A DNA stretch of 6,612 nucleotides. It comes from Nodosilinea sp. BSH.14. Its GTDB lineage: Bacteria > Cyanobacteriota > Cyanobacteriia > Phormidesmidales > Phormidesmidaceae. Where the stretch lies: contig JALQST010000178.1 in assembly GCA_023264315.1 (NCBI GenBank), positions 1-6,612 on the forward strand. Reading direction: 5' to 3'. Shown here one piece after another: positions 1-5,922 of this stretch (its first letter is position 1; the number at the start of each line of letters is the position of its first letter). Below the pieces are notes generated by a model that saw nothing but the letters and a program-made list of their open reading frames with translations, searched no databases and was not told the origin of the DNA. A program made the position numbers and the translations under genes.

Positions 1-431
1 AGCCTCAGCCCCATATCGCTTGGGCTGGGGAGGGCTTGGATCGCCTGCGCCACCTGTTGCACAAGGGCAAGGCTAGTGACAAGGGAGCGAGGCTGGTGGA
101 GGGTCACGCTTTGGGTGAGGGGGATGCCCTGGGGAACCGCAAAGACCTGATAGCAAACCCGATCCTCCTCAAATCCCTGGAGACGGCTGGGCAGAAAGGA
201 TGCCCCAGGCTGATTGAGATCCTCGAAATAAGCATATAAGCTCATCCGCTGGGCCGGATCCGGCAATGCCCCTGGGTGATGACTGCCCAGTACCCGCAAC
301 AGCACCCACTGGCCACTGGGAACATGGGTAGCCAGGTAAAGCGGCCCAATGCTGTCCTCCCCGTTAAGGGCATCGATCACATAGGTGCCATTTTGGAGTG
401 CGGTACCAAGGGCTAGGGTCATAGGGTTCAT
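1..431 (-). CDS. Protein-kinase-like protein with degraded ATP site (5' part only, continues past left edge)
   Basis: The minus strand is open from ATG 431 to the window edge, about 143 codons, beginning MNPMTLALGTALQNGTYVID. What is visible resembles the N-lobe and start of the C-lobe of a Ser/Thr protein kinase. A strand starts at GTYVID, a glycine-loop-like stretch follows (NGEDSIGPLYLATH), then a strand in the place of the invariant-lysine strand (VLLRVL), a helix like alpha-C (RMSLYAYFEDL), a hinge-like VCYQVFAVPQGIPL, and a helix like alpha-E (LALVQQVAQAIQAL). The glycine loop is poor and the usual lysine is arginine, so I infer a pseudokinase or highly divergent kinase. The catalytic loop would lie outside the window. 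A second in-frame ATG at 422 is an alternative start, and no clear Shine-Dalgarno separates them. It lies 156 bp downstream of the CCA-enzyme gene on the same strand. The family call rests on fold-pattern similarity only. Confidence 0.55.
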   Translation of the reverse strand, partial: MNPMTLALGTALQNGTYVIDALNGEDSIGPLYLATHVPSGQWVLLRVLGSHHPGALPDPAQRMSLYAYFEDLNQPGASFLPSRLQGFEEDRVCYQVFAVPQGIPLTQSVTLHQPRSLVTSLALVQQVAQAIQALPSPSDMGLR

Positions 432-587
432 GGGGGGACATTTCCCCAAGGATGGAATGAGGTGAAGCAGGCCAATCGAGAAACCGCAGATCCAGCCCGT
501 GGGCCGATCCCGTCGAGGTCGATGCCTGAGGAAGGCCGGGGGCTAAAGTCCGGGGGCAAGCCCGCAAGGTCAAGAATCTCTGCTACT
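432..587. other. Intergenic gap between CCA enzyme and kinase-like gene
   Basis: This 156-bp gap separates two minus-strand genes. I see no hairpin followed by a T-run on the minus strand, so there is no clear terminator for the CCA-enzyme gene, and I see no convincing promoter for the downstream gene. Read-through is possible. Open frames crossing this region on either strand have no recognisable protein content. Confidence 0.5.
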
Positions 588-3587
588 CTAACCTGTCCTA
601 CGCCCTTCTGGGGTGGGTGGCGAAGGCAGAGGATAGCGATCCGCCAAAAACTGGTGAGCCTCAGCCAGGGTGGCAATTTCCCCATCCAACTGGGCCGCCA
701 GCAAATCGGCAAGCATAGGGCTGAATTGGCAACCCGGTTTGTAGCCAAGGCTTTTCAGTCGATCTCCGTTCACCAGGGGAACCACGGGACGTTCCTGGGT
801 GAGGTAGCGCCAAATCACCGGGCCAAGGGTGCGGGGATGACGGGCACTCACTAATAACAACGTGGCCAGGTCAATCGAGGCAAAGGCAGTGTATCGCTGA
901 CTGGGGCGCAGGGGCGGGAGGATCATCATCAACCATTGCGTCTCCAGGGCGTCTAGGCGAGTGAGGCGTTGAATACTGGTTTCATTCAGTTGCAGGGCGG
1001 CGGCGATGTCGTGACGCTGACCAGGAGGCAGGGTGGCCAGCAGCACCTCCAACCTGATCTGCCACGGGCTACAGCGTTCCGCCCAGTCAAATCGATCCAG
1101 CCAGCGACTGACCCGCCGCAACTGGTGCCACAGGGTCGGCGTCATGGCTAAATCGCCGTGGATGCAGCGCAGCGCCCGTAGGCGATCCAGCAGTTCCAGT
1201 GCCCCCGGCCAGTAGTGGGCTTCTAGAATGTACTTCAGTTCGTTGCGTAGGCGCACTTGCAGGGCGGGCACCCGCTTCACCTGGCGCTGCATCTGGGCAT
1301 AGACGCCGCTATCAATGGCGTGGTGGATATAGCCCTCGGTTTGGCTATCCAGGCTGAAGCCGAGGCGCACCGCAAACCGCACCGCTCGATAGATGCGGGT
1401 GGGATCTTCAATAAAACTATTGGGATGCAGCACCCGCACTTGGCGATTGTGCAGGTCAATCAGTCCGCCAAAATAATCCAGTAATTGCCCTTGGCCGGGG
1501 TTCGTCAGCCGCAGGGCCATGGCGTTGATGGTGAAATCCCGACGGTAGAGATCCTGCTGAATGGAACTGGCTTCTACCTCTGGATTCGCGGCGGGATAGG
1601 GGTAGAACTCGGTACGGGCGGTGGCAATGTCGATCATCAGCCCAGCCAGGGGATGGTCTAACTCGCGCCGCCATACGAGGGAGGCTGTCTGAAACCGCCC
1701 ATGCACTTGAATATCCACCTCTGGAAATTGGGCCTTGATATGTTCCGCCAGCACCATGCCAGCCCCTACTTGGGCGGTTTGATAGAACCCATCCACCACC
1801 AAATCCAAATCGGGCAGGCTCATCCCGGCGATTCCTTGGGAATCGTCCCGCTGAATCAGCAAATCCCGCACCGCACCGCCTACTAAATAGAGATGCCAAC
1901 CCCGAGCCTGGGCTGCCGTGGCGATCTGGGTGAGGATCTCCCACAGGCTGGGTTTTAGGCGTTGAGCCAAAACCTCGGTCAACGGAGGCACCGGGGGCAG
2001 TTGCGGCTGGCCGAGAATGGGGCGGGGTGATCCAGCCAGTCGTTGTACCTGGTGCAAATGGCGTAGCAAATCGGTGCGGGTGACGATGCCCACCAGCGCC
2101 TTATCCTGCAACACGGGCAAGCGGCCAATGTCATACGTCACCATCAATTCCTCAATGTCGCTGAGGGAGGTTTCTGGGGTGATGGTCTTGAGATTGGTGG
2201 CCATGTAGCCCTTCACCGGGGCATGGCTGAACCCATGGTGAAGGGCAATGTCCAAATCTCGCCGCGAAATCACCCCCACCAGGGCATCCGTGGCATCCAC
2301 CACCGACAACCCCGAATGGCCGTAGCGCAGCAAAATTCGCTGGGCCTCGCCAATGGTGGTTTCGGGCCGAATCGTCCGCACCGGGGAGGACATCAAATCG
2401 CGGGCGGTGGGCGGTTTAGGAAACTGCAATCGGGCTTGATCGAGTACCGTAACCATCACCTGTTCCGGCGCATCCGTGGTGAGGTTGGCCGAAGCCGCCG
2501 TGGGGTGTCCGCCGCCGCCAATCGGTTTAAATAGCGATCCCCAATCCACCCCCTGTCCTGGCTTCTGGCTAAGTCCCTGATTCAGGCTAAATTCGGCTGG
2601 CGTGTTCGCGGCATCGGAGGGCGAGGAGACCTCATCGGAGGGCGAGGTCTCCTCGCCCCTACGGGTGGGTGGGTTGGGTGTTGGGGTTTTCCGATTTAGA
2701 GATATGGGTGATGGGCCAATGCTTTGCCCCTGGTCAGGGTTTTGCTTCGGTTTAAGGCTCACCCGCCCTTGGGCGCGACCAATTAATAGAAGCTTGCGTA
2801 GGGGCGTTTCGCTATTGGGGCCAAGTTCTTTACCGGGATAGTGCGCCCCAAACAGCAGGGCATCCACATCGGCCAAGGAAATCAGCCGTTCCGCCACCCC
2901 CGACAAGCCTGGAATATAGCGATCCACCGCCAGCAGCACCGAGGCCAAGGTGTTGCCCTGAATGTTCACGACGACCATTCGCTCCATTGCCGCCGTCAGC
3001 AGGTCTTGCAAATTCGGGGTTAATCCGGGTTCCACAAATTCGGCAATCACGGGCACACTCGCCCCCTGGGCCATCAGCCAAGCCAACGCATCCGCATCCC
3101 GCACCGTGGCCGTTTCAAACAGCAGCGACCCCGTATCCACATGGACGCCCAGGGCCATCACCGTCGCCTCGGCCACCGTCGGCAAAATCCCCTGCCGCTG
3201 CATTGCCTCCACCACCAGGGTGCTGGCTGACCCGACGGTTTCAATCACCGTGGTTTGGGCCGGAACAGCCTTCTCCGTAGCGGGATGGTGGTCATAAATC
3301 GTAATGGGAATGTGACGCGCTAAAGCCAGATCAATCCACTCCGCCGCAGGGCCAAAGCGATGGGGCAACTGGGCATCCACCAGGGTCAGCGACCGAATTT
3401 GATTTGGGTTCACCGCCCGCCGTTCAATCAGCGGATACTCATCCCGATGCAGGGCCACAAACCGCTGTACCGTGGGATGACAGCCCCCCGTCAGCACCAC
3501 CCGCGCCCCCGGTTGCAGCCGCGCCAACCCCACGGCAGCCCCCAGGGTGTCAAAATCGGCAGTGGTGTGGCACAGCACTAAGTCCAT
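588..3587 (-). CDS. Multidomain tRNA nucleotidyltransferase (DHH-DHHA1-CBS-CBS-CCA-adding enzyme)
   Basis: This 999-residue class II tRNA nucleotidyltransferase has an N-terminal phosphoesterase module and is expected to be cytoplasmic. DHH domain: DFD at 11-13, D71, DHH at 99-101, and HVDTGS at 149-154. DHHA1 ends with GGGGH at 357-361. Two CBS domains follow, at about 394-450 and 456-513. The nucleotidyltransferase head has LVGGAVRDLLI (568-578), the DLD metal ligands (593-595), RRDFTINAM (682-690) and the EDPTR motif (727-731) that serves as the amino-acid nucleotide template in class II enzymes. The C-terminus carries a conserved-looking GDRLKSLGYKPG block (941-952). Known for the family: cyanobacteria can split the job between CC-adding and A-adding enzymes; the sequence alone does not tell me which activity this one has. 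Residues about 272-346 are a low-complexity insert within DHHA1, described separately. ATG 3587 gives the usual start directly before the first DHH strand; the Shine-Dalgarno is weak. The stop is TAG. Confidence 0.93.
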   Translation of the reverse strand: MDLVLCHTTADFDTLGAAVGLARLQPGARVVLTGGCHPTVQRFVALHRDEYPLIERRAVNPNQIRSLTLVDAQLPHRFGPAAEWIDLALARHIPITIYDHHPATEKAVPAQTTVIETVGSASTLVVEAMQRQGILPTVAEATVMALGVHVDTGSLLFETATVRDADALAWLMAQGASVPVIAEFVEPGLTPNLQDLLTAAMERMVVVNIQGNTLASVLLAVDRYIPGLSGVAERLISLADVDALLFGAHYPGKELGPNSETPLRKLLLIGRAQGRVSLKPKQNPDQGQSIGPSPISLNRKTPTPNPPTRRGEETSPSDEVSSPSDAANTPAEFSLNQGLSQKPGQGVDWGSLFKPIGGGGHPTAASANLTTDAPEQVMVTVLDQARLQFPKPPTARDLMSSPVRTIRPETTIGEAQRILLRYGHSGLSVVDATDALVGVISRRDLDIALHHGFSHAPVKGYMATNLKTITPETSLSDIEELMVTYDIGRLPVLQDKALVGIVTRTDLLRHLHQVQRLAGSPRPILGQPQLPPVPPLTEVLAQRLKPSLWEILTQIATAAQARGWHLYLVGGAVRDLLIQRDDSQGIAGMSLPDLDLVVDGFYQTAQVGAGMVLAEHIKAQFPEVDIQVHGRFQTASLVWRRELDHPLAGLMIDIATARTEFYPYPAANPEVEASSIQQDLYRRDFTINAMALRLTNPGQGQLLDYFGGLIDLHNRQVRVLHPNSFIEDPTRIYRAVRFAVRLGFSLDSQTEGYIHHAIDSGVYAQMQRQVKRVPALQVRLRNELKYILEAHYWPGALELLDRLRALRCIHGDLAMTPTLWHQLRRVSRWLDRFDWAERCSPWQIRLEVLLATLPPGQRHDIAAALQLNETSIQRLTRLDALETQWLMMILPPLRPSQRYTAFASIDLATLLLVSARHPRTLGPVIWRYLTQERPVVPLVNGDRLKSLGYKPGCQFSPMLADLLAAQLDGEIATLAEAHQFLADRYPLPSPPTPEGRRTG
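2612..2690. repeat. Hairpin repeat element translated inside the CCA-enzyme gene
   Basis: A perfect 15-bp inverted repeat (2619-2633 with 2644-2658, arm GGGCGAGGAGACCTC, 10-nt loop) lies in the coding sequence. It overlaps a 15-bp direct repeat (2612-2626 and 2633-2647, unit CATCGGAGGGCGAGG) with a 21-bp period, exactly seven codons, which gives the repeated SPSDEV/SPSDAA pattern at about residues 315-327. The flank to 2690 is a low-complexity G/T-rich run (C/A-rich on the coding strand). From memory, GTAGGGGCGAGGAGACCTCGCCC-type palindromes are common between genes in filamentous cyanobacteria. I infer that a copy entered this gene in frame. The exact borders are not certain. Confidence 0.7.
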
Positions 3588-3886
3588 ATCGGTTTCCCAA
3601 GGGACACGCTTTCTGATAGCTTACTAATTGAGATCACTGTGGCAATTTGCCTTGCCCTACTCAAGGTTAGAGGGTTTCAGCCCATCCCTTTGCTCCGATT
3701 TTGCTGTCGCCGCTTAGCTTAGTCGAGGGCGAACGGCGAGACCGGAGGCTTCATCGGACGTGATGGCGCTTAATCCCTCCGTAAAGGCGCTTCCCAGGGT
3801 AAACCAGCTTGGCTGGAAGAATAGGGGCGCTGGCTTGAGGGCGTGGTGTCTTAAATCCCCTGCTGTGTTTAAGAGAGAGATTTTAG
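3588..3886. promoter_or_regulatory. Divergent intergenic region of CCA enzyme and psbZ
   Basis: This 299-bp gap must hold the 5' regions of both divergent genes. On the minus side there is a TTGCCA box followed 16 nt later by TAAGCT, a weak promoter candidate about 35-60 bp before the CCA-enzyme start. On the psbZ side I see a TTGAGG at 3835-3840 but no well-spaced -10 box. A purine-rich AAGAGAGAG at 3871-3879 is the likely ribosome binding region for psbZ. A small CCAGC/GCTGG hairpin lies near 3803-3815. No RNA gene or further ORF is recognisable. Confidence 0.35.
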
Positions 3887-4075
3887 ATGGTCATCCTGTT
3901 TCAGCTTGCCCTATTCGCCCTGGTTCTGATGTCCTTCGTGCTGGTGGTGTACGTCCCCGTGGCCTACGCCTCCCCTCAAAACTGGGATCAGTCTAAAAAA
4001 CTCATTCTGCTCGGCTCGATCATCTGGGGCGTGCTGGTCGTGTTGGTCGGTAGCCTCAACTACTTCGTGGTCTAA
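3887..4075 (+). CDS. psbZ: Photosystem II protein PsbZ (Ycf9)
   Basis: This complete 62-residue protein matches the usual PsbZ length. It is a thylakoid membrane subunit of the photosystem II core that in known structures lies at the periphery near CP43 and helps stabilise the complex. The sequence shows two hydrophobic helices, residues about 3-28 (VILFQLALF...VAYA) and about 38-60 (LILLGSIIWGVLVVLVGSLNYF), joined by a short polar loop with SPQNWDQSKK. The ending SLNYFVV is characteristic. ATG 3887 follows a purine-rich AAGAGAGAG with suitable spacing, and the stop is TAA. It is divergent from the CCA-enzyme gene and lies upstream of ribH on the same strand. The psbZ-ribH neighbourhood is, from memory, also seen in other cyanobacteria. 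The 320-bp gap filled with repeats makes tight co-transcription here doubtful. Confidence 0.96.
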   Translation: MVILFQLALFALVLMSFVLVVYVPVAYASPQNWDQSKKLILLGSIIWGVLVVLVGSLNYFVV

Positions 4076-4120
4076 CACCAAATCCGCATCTTAATAACCC
4101 CGATTCCCACCAGGCAGAAT

Positions 4121-4215
4121 CGTAGGGTGCATAGCGCCAAGGGCACGGCACAGCCTACGCGGCTCCACTCTCTATGTGTCTATGTTCTGATCCTCTGGAT
4201 GAGCCGCAATGCACC
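4121..4215. repeat. Degenerate hairpin repeat (TAGGGTGCAT type)
   Basis: Two nested inverted repeats occur: GGTGCAT (4126-4132) with ATGCACC (4209-4215), and GCGGCTC (4159-4165) with GAGCCGC (4201-4207). A third short pair, CGTAGG (4121-4126) with CCTACG (4154-4159), overlaps the left side. The TAGGGTGC start resembles dispersed hairpin repeats known between genes in cyanobacteria. The mismatches suggest an old copy. No ORF or RNA gene is seen here. Confidence 0.5.
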
Positions 4216-4234
4216 GCCGAGGAATCTAGTTATG

Positions 4235-4316
4235 TAGGTTGGGTGCAGCGAAGCGTAACCCAACACCCGCTGGAATTTGGGGATTGTTGGGTTCTGCTAT
4301 CGCGTCACCCAACCTA
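4235..4316. repeat. Hairpin repeat element (TAGGTTGGGTG ... CACCCAACCTA)
   Basis: An 82-bp nested dyad. The outer arms are a perfect 11-bp inverted repeat (4235-4245 and 4306-4316). The inner arms AACCCAACA (4257-4265) and TGTTGGGTT (4285-4293) are perfect over 9 bp. A short GCGA/TCGC pair lies between them. TAGGTTGGGT...ACCCAACCTA elements recur widely between genes in filamentous cyanobacteria, from memory; no transposase is present, so this would be a non-autonomous repeat. It ends 80 bp before the ribH start and may lie in the ribH leader. Confidence 0.75.
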
Positions 4317-4384
4317 AGCAATATCCAGGTTTCTCGGAGTAGTGTCAGTCAATTCAGGTTCAAACCCTCTCAAGCACACACGTT

Positions 4385-4389
4385 CAAGG
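4385..4389 (+). promoter_or_regulatory. Ribosome binding site of ribH
   Basis: AAGGA lies 6 nt before ATG 4396. It decides the start: an upstream in-frame GTG at 4342 would add 18 residues (SVNSGSNPLKHTRSRIS after the start) that match nothing expected in lumazine synthase and has no comparable site. Confidence 0.65.
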
Positions 4390-4395
4390 ATTTCC

Positions 4396-4962
4396 ATGGC
4401 GGTATTTGAAGGTACCTTTGCGGCGGCAGACTCGTTTCGGTTCGCCATTGTGATTGGGCGATTTAACGATCTGGTCACGGGTAAGCTGCTGGAGGGGTGC
4501 CAAGACTGCCTCAAGCGCCACGGCGTAGACCCCAGCCCCGAAGGTTCTCAGGTCGATTACGCCTGGGTTCCCGGCAGCTTCGAGATCCCCCTCGTCGCCC
4601 GTCAGCTCGCCCTGAGCGGACGCTACGACGCCATCATCTGCCTAGGGGCGGTCATTCGGGGCCAAACGCCCCACTTTGACTACGTTTCGGCAGAGGTGTC
4701 CAAGGGCATTGCGGCAGCGGGCTTCCAAACCGGGGTGCCCATCGTCTTTGGCGTCCTCACCACCGATACTCTCCAGCAGGCCCTAGAGCGGGCAGGCATC
4801 AAGGCCAACCACGGCTGGGACTATGCCATGAGCGCCTTAGAAATGGCCAGCCTGATGAAGCAAATTCGTCGGGTCTCTGGTACGGGCAACCCTAGCGCGA
4901 TGCTTCCCCACGGGGGCACCGTCGTCGAAGCCCGTTCCACCATGATCTCAGACGCCGTGTAG
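4396..4962 (+). CDS. ribH: 6,7-dimethyl-8-ribityllumazine synthase (riboflavin synthase beta subunit)
   Basis: RibH condenses 5-amino-6-ribitylamino-uracil with 3,4-dihydroxy-2-butanone 4-phosphate to 6,7-dimethyl-8-ribityllumazine, the penultimate step of riboflavin synthesis, in the cytoplasm. The 188-residue protein shows the family blocks in order: FAIVIGRFND (16-25) with the substrate-stacking aromatic, VPGSFEIPL (58-66), LGAVIRGQTPHFDYV (83-97) with the probable catalytic H93, GVPIVFGVLTTDTLQQALERAG (113-134, phosphate-site region) and a YAMSALEMASLM helix (143-154). The N-terminal MAVFEGTF is typical of cyanobacterial homologues. A tail of about 28 residues after the last conserved helix (from about 161) makes it longer than the common 155-165-residue form; such tails vary in the family. 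It ends with TAG, and I see no clear terminator before the tRNA-Gly promoter region. Confidence 0.96.
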   Translation: MAVFEGTFAAADSFRFAIVIGRFNDLVTGKLLEGCQDCLKRHGVDPSPEGSQVDYAWVPGSFEIPLVARQLALSGRYDAIICLGAVIRGQTPHFDYVSAEVSKGIAAAGFQTGVPIVFGVLTTDTLQQALERAGIKANHGWDYAMSALEMASLMKQIRRVSGTGNPSAMLPHGGTVVEARSTMISDAV

Positions 4963-5020
4963 GGCGTTGGGTCGTGGCCTGGGTGAGAGGTTCTCGCAAG
5001 ACCGTCGGAAATTTCAAAAA

Positions 5021-5063
5021 AATCTCAAAGGGTATTGACAATTGGTTTACTTTTTGAGATTCT
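5021..5063 (+). promoter_or_regulatory. Candidate promoter of tRNA-Gly inside an inverted repeat
   Basis: A consensus -35 box TTGACA (5035-5040) is followed after 17 nt by GATTCT (5058-5063), which is preceded by a TGA that fits an extended -10. The box is bracketed by a perfect 9-bp inverted repeat, AATCTCAAA (5021-5029) and TTTGAGATT (5053-5061), the right arm overlapping the -10. This could be an operator or chance symmetry in AT-rich DNA. The -10 match is only moderate. Confidence 0.5.
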
Positions 5064-5073
5064 AGCTAAGGTC

Positions 5074-5117
5074 AAAACCAAAGCGCTTAAGAAATTCTTA
5101 ACAACTCTTTCGGTTTT
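5074..5117 (+). repeat. Nested dyad in the tRNA-Gly leader
   Basis: The core is an interrupted palindrome, TTAAGAA-A-TTCTTAA (5087-5101), beside the palindrome AAGCGCTT (5081-5088). It is enclosed by AAAACC (5074-5079) and GGTTTT (5112-5117), with AAAG/CTTT partly continuing the stem. The structure ends 4 nt before the tRNA. If the promoter upstream is right, this forms the tRNA leader; otherwise it could be a weak terminator for ribH. Confidence 0.5.
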
Positions 5118-5121
5118 ACAT

Positions 5122-5193
5122 GCGGGTATAGCTCAGCGGTAGAGCGTCACCTTGCCAAGGTGAATGTCGCGCGTTCGAATCGCGTTACCCGCT
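5122..5193 (+). tRNA. tRNA-Gly (anticodon GCC)
   Basis: The full cloverleaf can be drawn. The acceptor stem GCGGGTA/TACCCGC is perfect over 7 bp, the D arm is GCTC/GAGC, the anticodon stem is TCACC/GGTGA with loop TTGCCAA giving anticodon GCC, the variable loop is ATGTC, and the T arm GCGCG-TTCGAAT-CGCGT has one G-T pair. The discriminator is T, the usual base for bacterial tRNA-Gly. CCA is not encoded: the next bases are TTC. The CCA end must be added enzymatically, matching the enzyme encoded at 588-3587. It converges with moaC, whose stop lies 49 bp downstream; no strong terminator is visible between them. Confidence 0.97.
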
Positions 5194-5242
5194 TTCAAAA
5201 GCAACATCCTAATCGCAGAGCTGGCAAGGTAGCCGCCAAGGG

Positions 5243-5743
5243 TTAGGGCGAGGTGGCTTGATAATTGCCCGACTTTCCCCCGGTTTTGCGGAGCAGCCGG
5301 ACAGATTGGATCTCCATGGATTTCTCCAGGGCTTTAGCCATGTCGTAAAGGGTCAGGGCCGCTACCGAGGCCGCCGTTAGGGCTTCCATTTCCACTCCCG
5401 TTTCCGCCTTGATCTTCACCGTGGCCTGGATTCGATAGCCCGGAAGGCCCGCATCGGGGGTGATCAGAACCTCCACCTTGTGGATGGGCAGCGGGTGACA
5501 GAGGGGAATCAGGTTGGCCGTTTGTTTGGCGGCCATGATACCCGCAAGGCGAGCTGTTCCCAGCACGTCCCCCTTGGGGGCATTGCCCGCCTCAATGGTG
5601 GCTAGGGTTTGAGACTGCATGGTCACGAGGGCTTCCGCCACCGCTTCCCGGACGGTAGCGGCCTTAGCGCTCACATCCACCATCTGGGCTTGGCCCTGGG
5701 AATCTAGGTGGCTGAGGTTCGTGGAATTCGCGGATTGGGCCAT
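5243..5743 (-). CDS. moaC: Cyclic pyranopterin monophosphate synthase MoaC
   Basis: MoaC converts 3',8-cyclo-7,8-dihydro-GTP, the MoaA product, to cyclic pyranopterin monophosphate, the first stable intermediate of molybdenum cofactor. In cyanobacteria the cofactor serves enzymes such as nitrate reductase. The 166-residue protein fits the family length of about 160. Motifs: LSHLDSQGQAQMVDVSAK (10-27), KGDVLGTARLAGIMAAKQT (58-76), LIPLCHPLPI (78-87), TGVEMEALTAASVAALTLYD (115-134) and KTGGKSG (153-159). D134 and K137 in LYDMAKA correspond to the known catalytic Asp/Lys pair. I chose ATG 5743; an in-frame TTG at 5806 would add 21 residues (VIWEQDQNFSRQFALTPVLP) unlike MoaC N-termini. The Shine-Dalgarno is weak. 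No other moa or moe gene is in the window. It is divergent from tRNA-Arg, 92 bp away. Confidence 0.95.
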   Translation of the reverse strand: MAQSANSTNLSHLDSQGQAQMVDVSAKAATVREAVAEALVTMQSQTLATIEAGNAPKGDVLGTARLAGIMAAKQTANLIPLCHPLPIHKVEVLITPDAGLPGYRIQATVKIKAETGVEMEALTAASVAALTLYDMAKALEKSMEIQSVRLLRKTGGKSGNYQATSP

Positions 5744-5791
5744 AGGGAGTACGGGGGTAAGGGCAAATTGTCTCGAAAAATTCTGATCCTG

Positions 5792-5820
5792 TTCCCAAAT
5801 TACCAAAAGACTGTGATAAG
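5792..5820 (+). promoter_or_regulatory. Candidate promoter of tRNA-Arg
   Basis: TTCCCA (5792-5797) and GATAAG (5815-5820) are 17 nt apart, and TGT directly before GATAAG fits an extended -10 (TGn). Transcription would start about 8 nt before the tRNA, a plausible spacing for a tRNA gene. Both hexamers deviate from consensus. Confidence 0.45.
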
Positions 5821-5835
5821 ATAAAAAGCCTGCAA

Positions 5836-5909
5836 GGGCGTGTAGCTCAGTGGACTAGAGCACGTGGCTACGGACCACGGTGTCGGGGGTTCGAATCCCT
5901 CCTCGCCCG
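5836..5909 (+). tRNA. tRNA-Arg (anticodon ACG)
   Basis: The cloverleaf is complete: acceptor GGGCGTG/CTCGCCC, D arm GCTC/GAGC with a 9-nt loop, anticodon stem CGTGG/CCACG with loop CTACGGA giving anticodon ACG (A34 normally becomes inosine, so it reads CGN codons), variable loop GTGTC, T arm GGGGG-TTCGAAT-CCCTC with one G-T pair, and discriminator G. The acceptor stem has a T-T mismatch at its sixth pair; from memory, cyanobacterial and plastid tRNA-Arg(ACG) share an imperfect acceptor stem here, so this is probably not a defect. Position 37 is G. CCA is not encoded (GTTT follows). A strong terminator lies 24 nt downstream. Confidence 0.96.
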
Positions 5910-5922
5910 TTTAGTGAATCAA

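Noticed and set aside
428..854. Overlapping frames at 462-854 plus and 428-748 minus
   Set aside because: They are shadows of the CCA-enzyme C-terminus and the adjacent gap, with no recognisable domains.
3760..3996. Plus-strand 78-codon frame overlapping the start of psbZ
   Set aside because: It has no recognisable content and overlaps a clear psbZ in another frame.
4342..4395. 18-residue N-terminal extension of RibH from GTG 4342
   Set aside because: No ribosome binding site and no likeness to RibH; ATG 4396 has AAGGA at good spacing and gives a typical N-terminus.
4963..5020. Possible ribH terminator
   Set aside because: Only a 4-bp GAGA/TCTC stem and an A-run are visible; no stable stem is followed by a T-run.
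5194..5242. Possible terminator between tRNA-Gly and moaC
   Set aside because: Repeated GCCAAGG/GGCAAGG-like words are present but no stem with a T-run on either strand.
5744..5806. 21-residue N-terminal extension of MoaC from TTG 5806
   Set aside because: Rare start codon, residues unlike MoaC, and the ATG 5743 product already has the family length.
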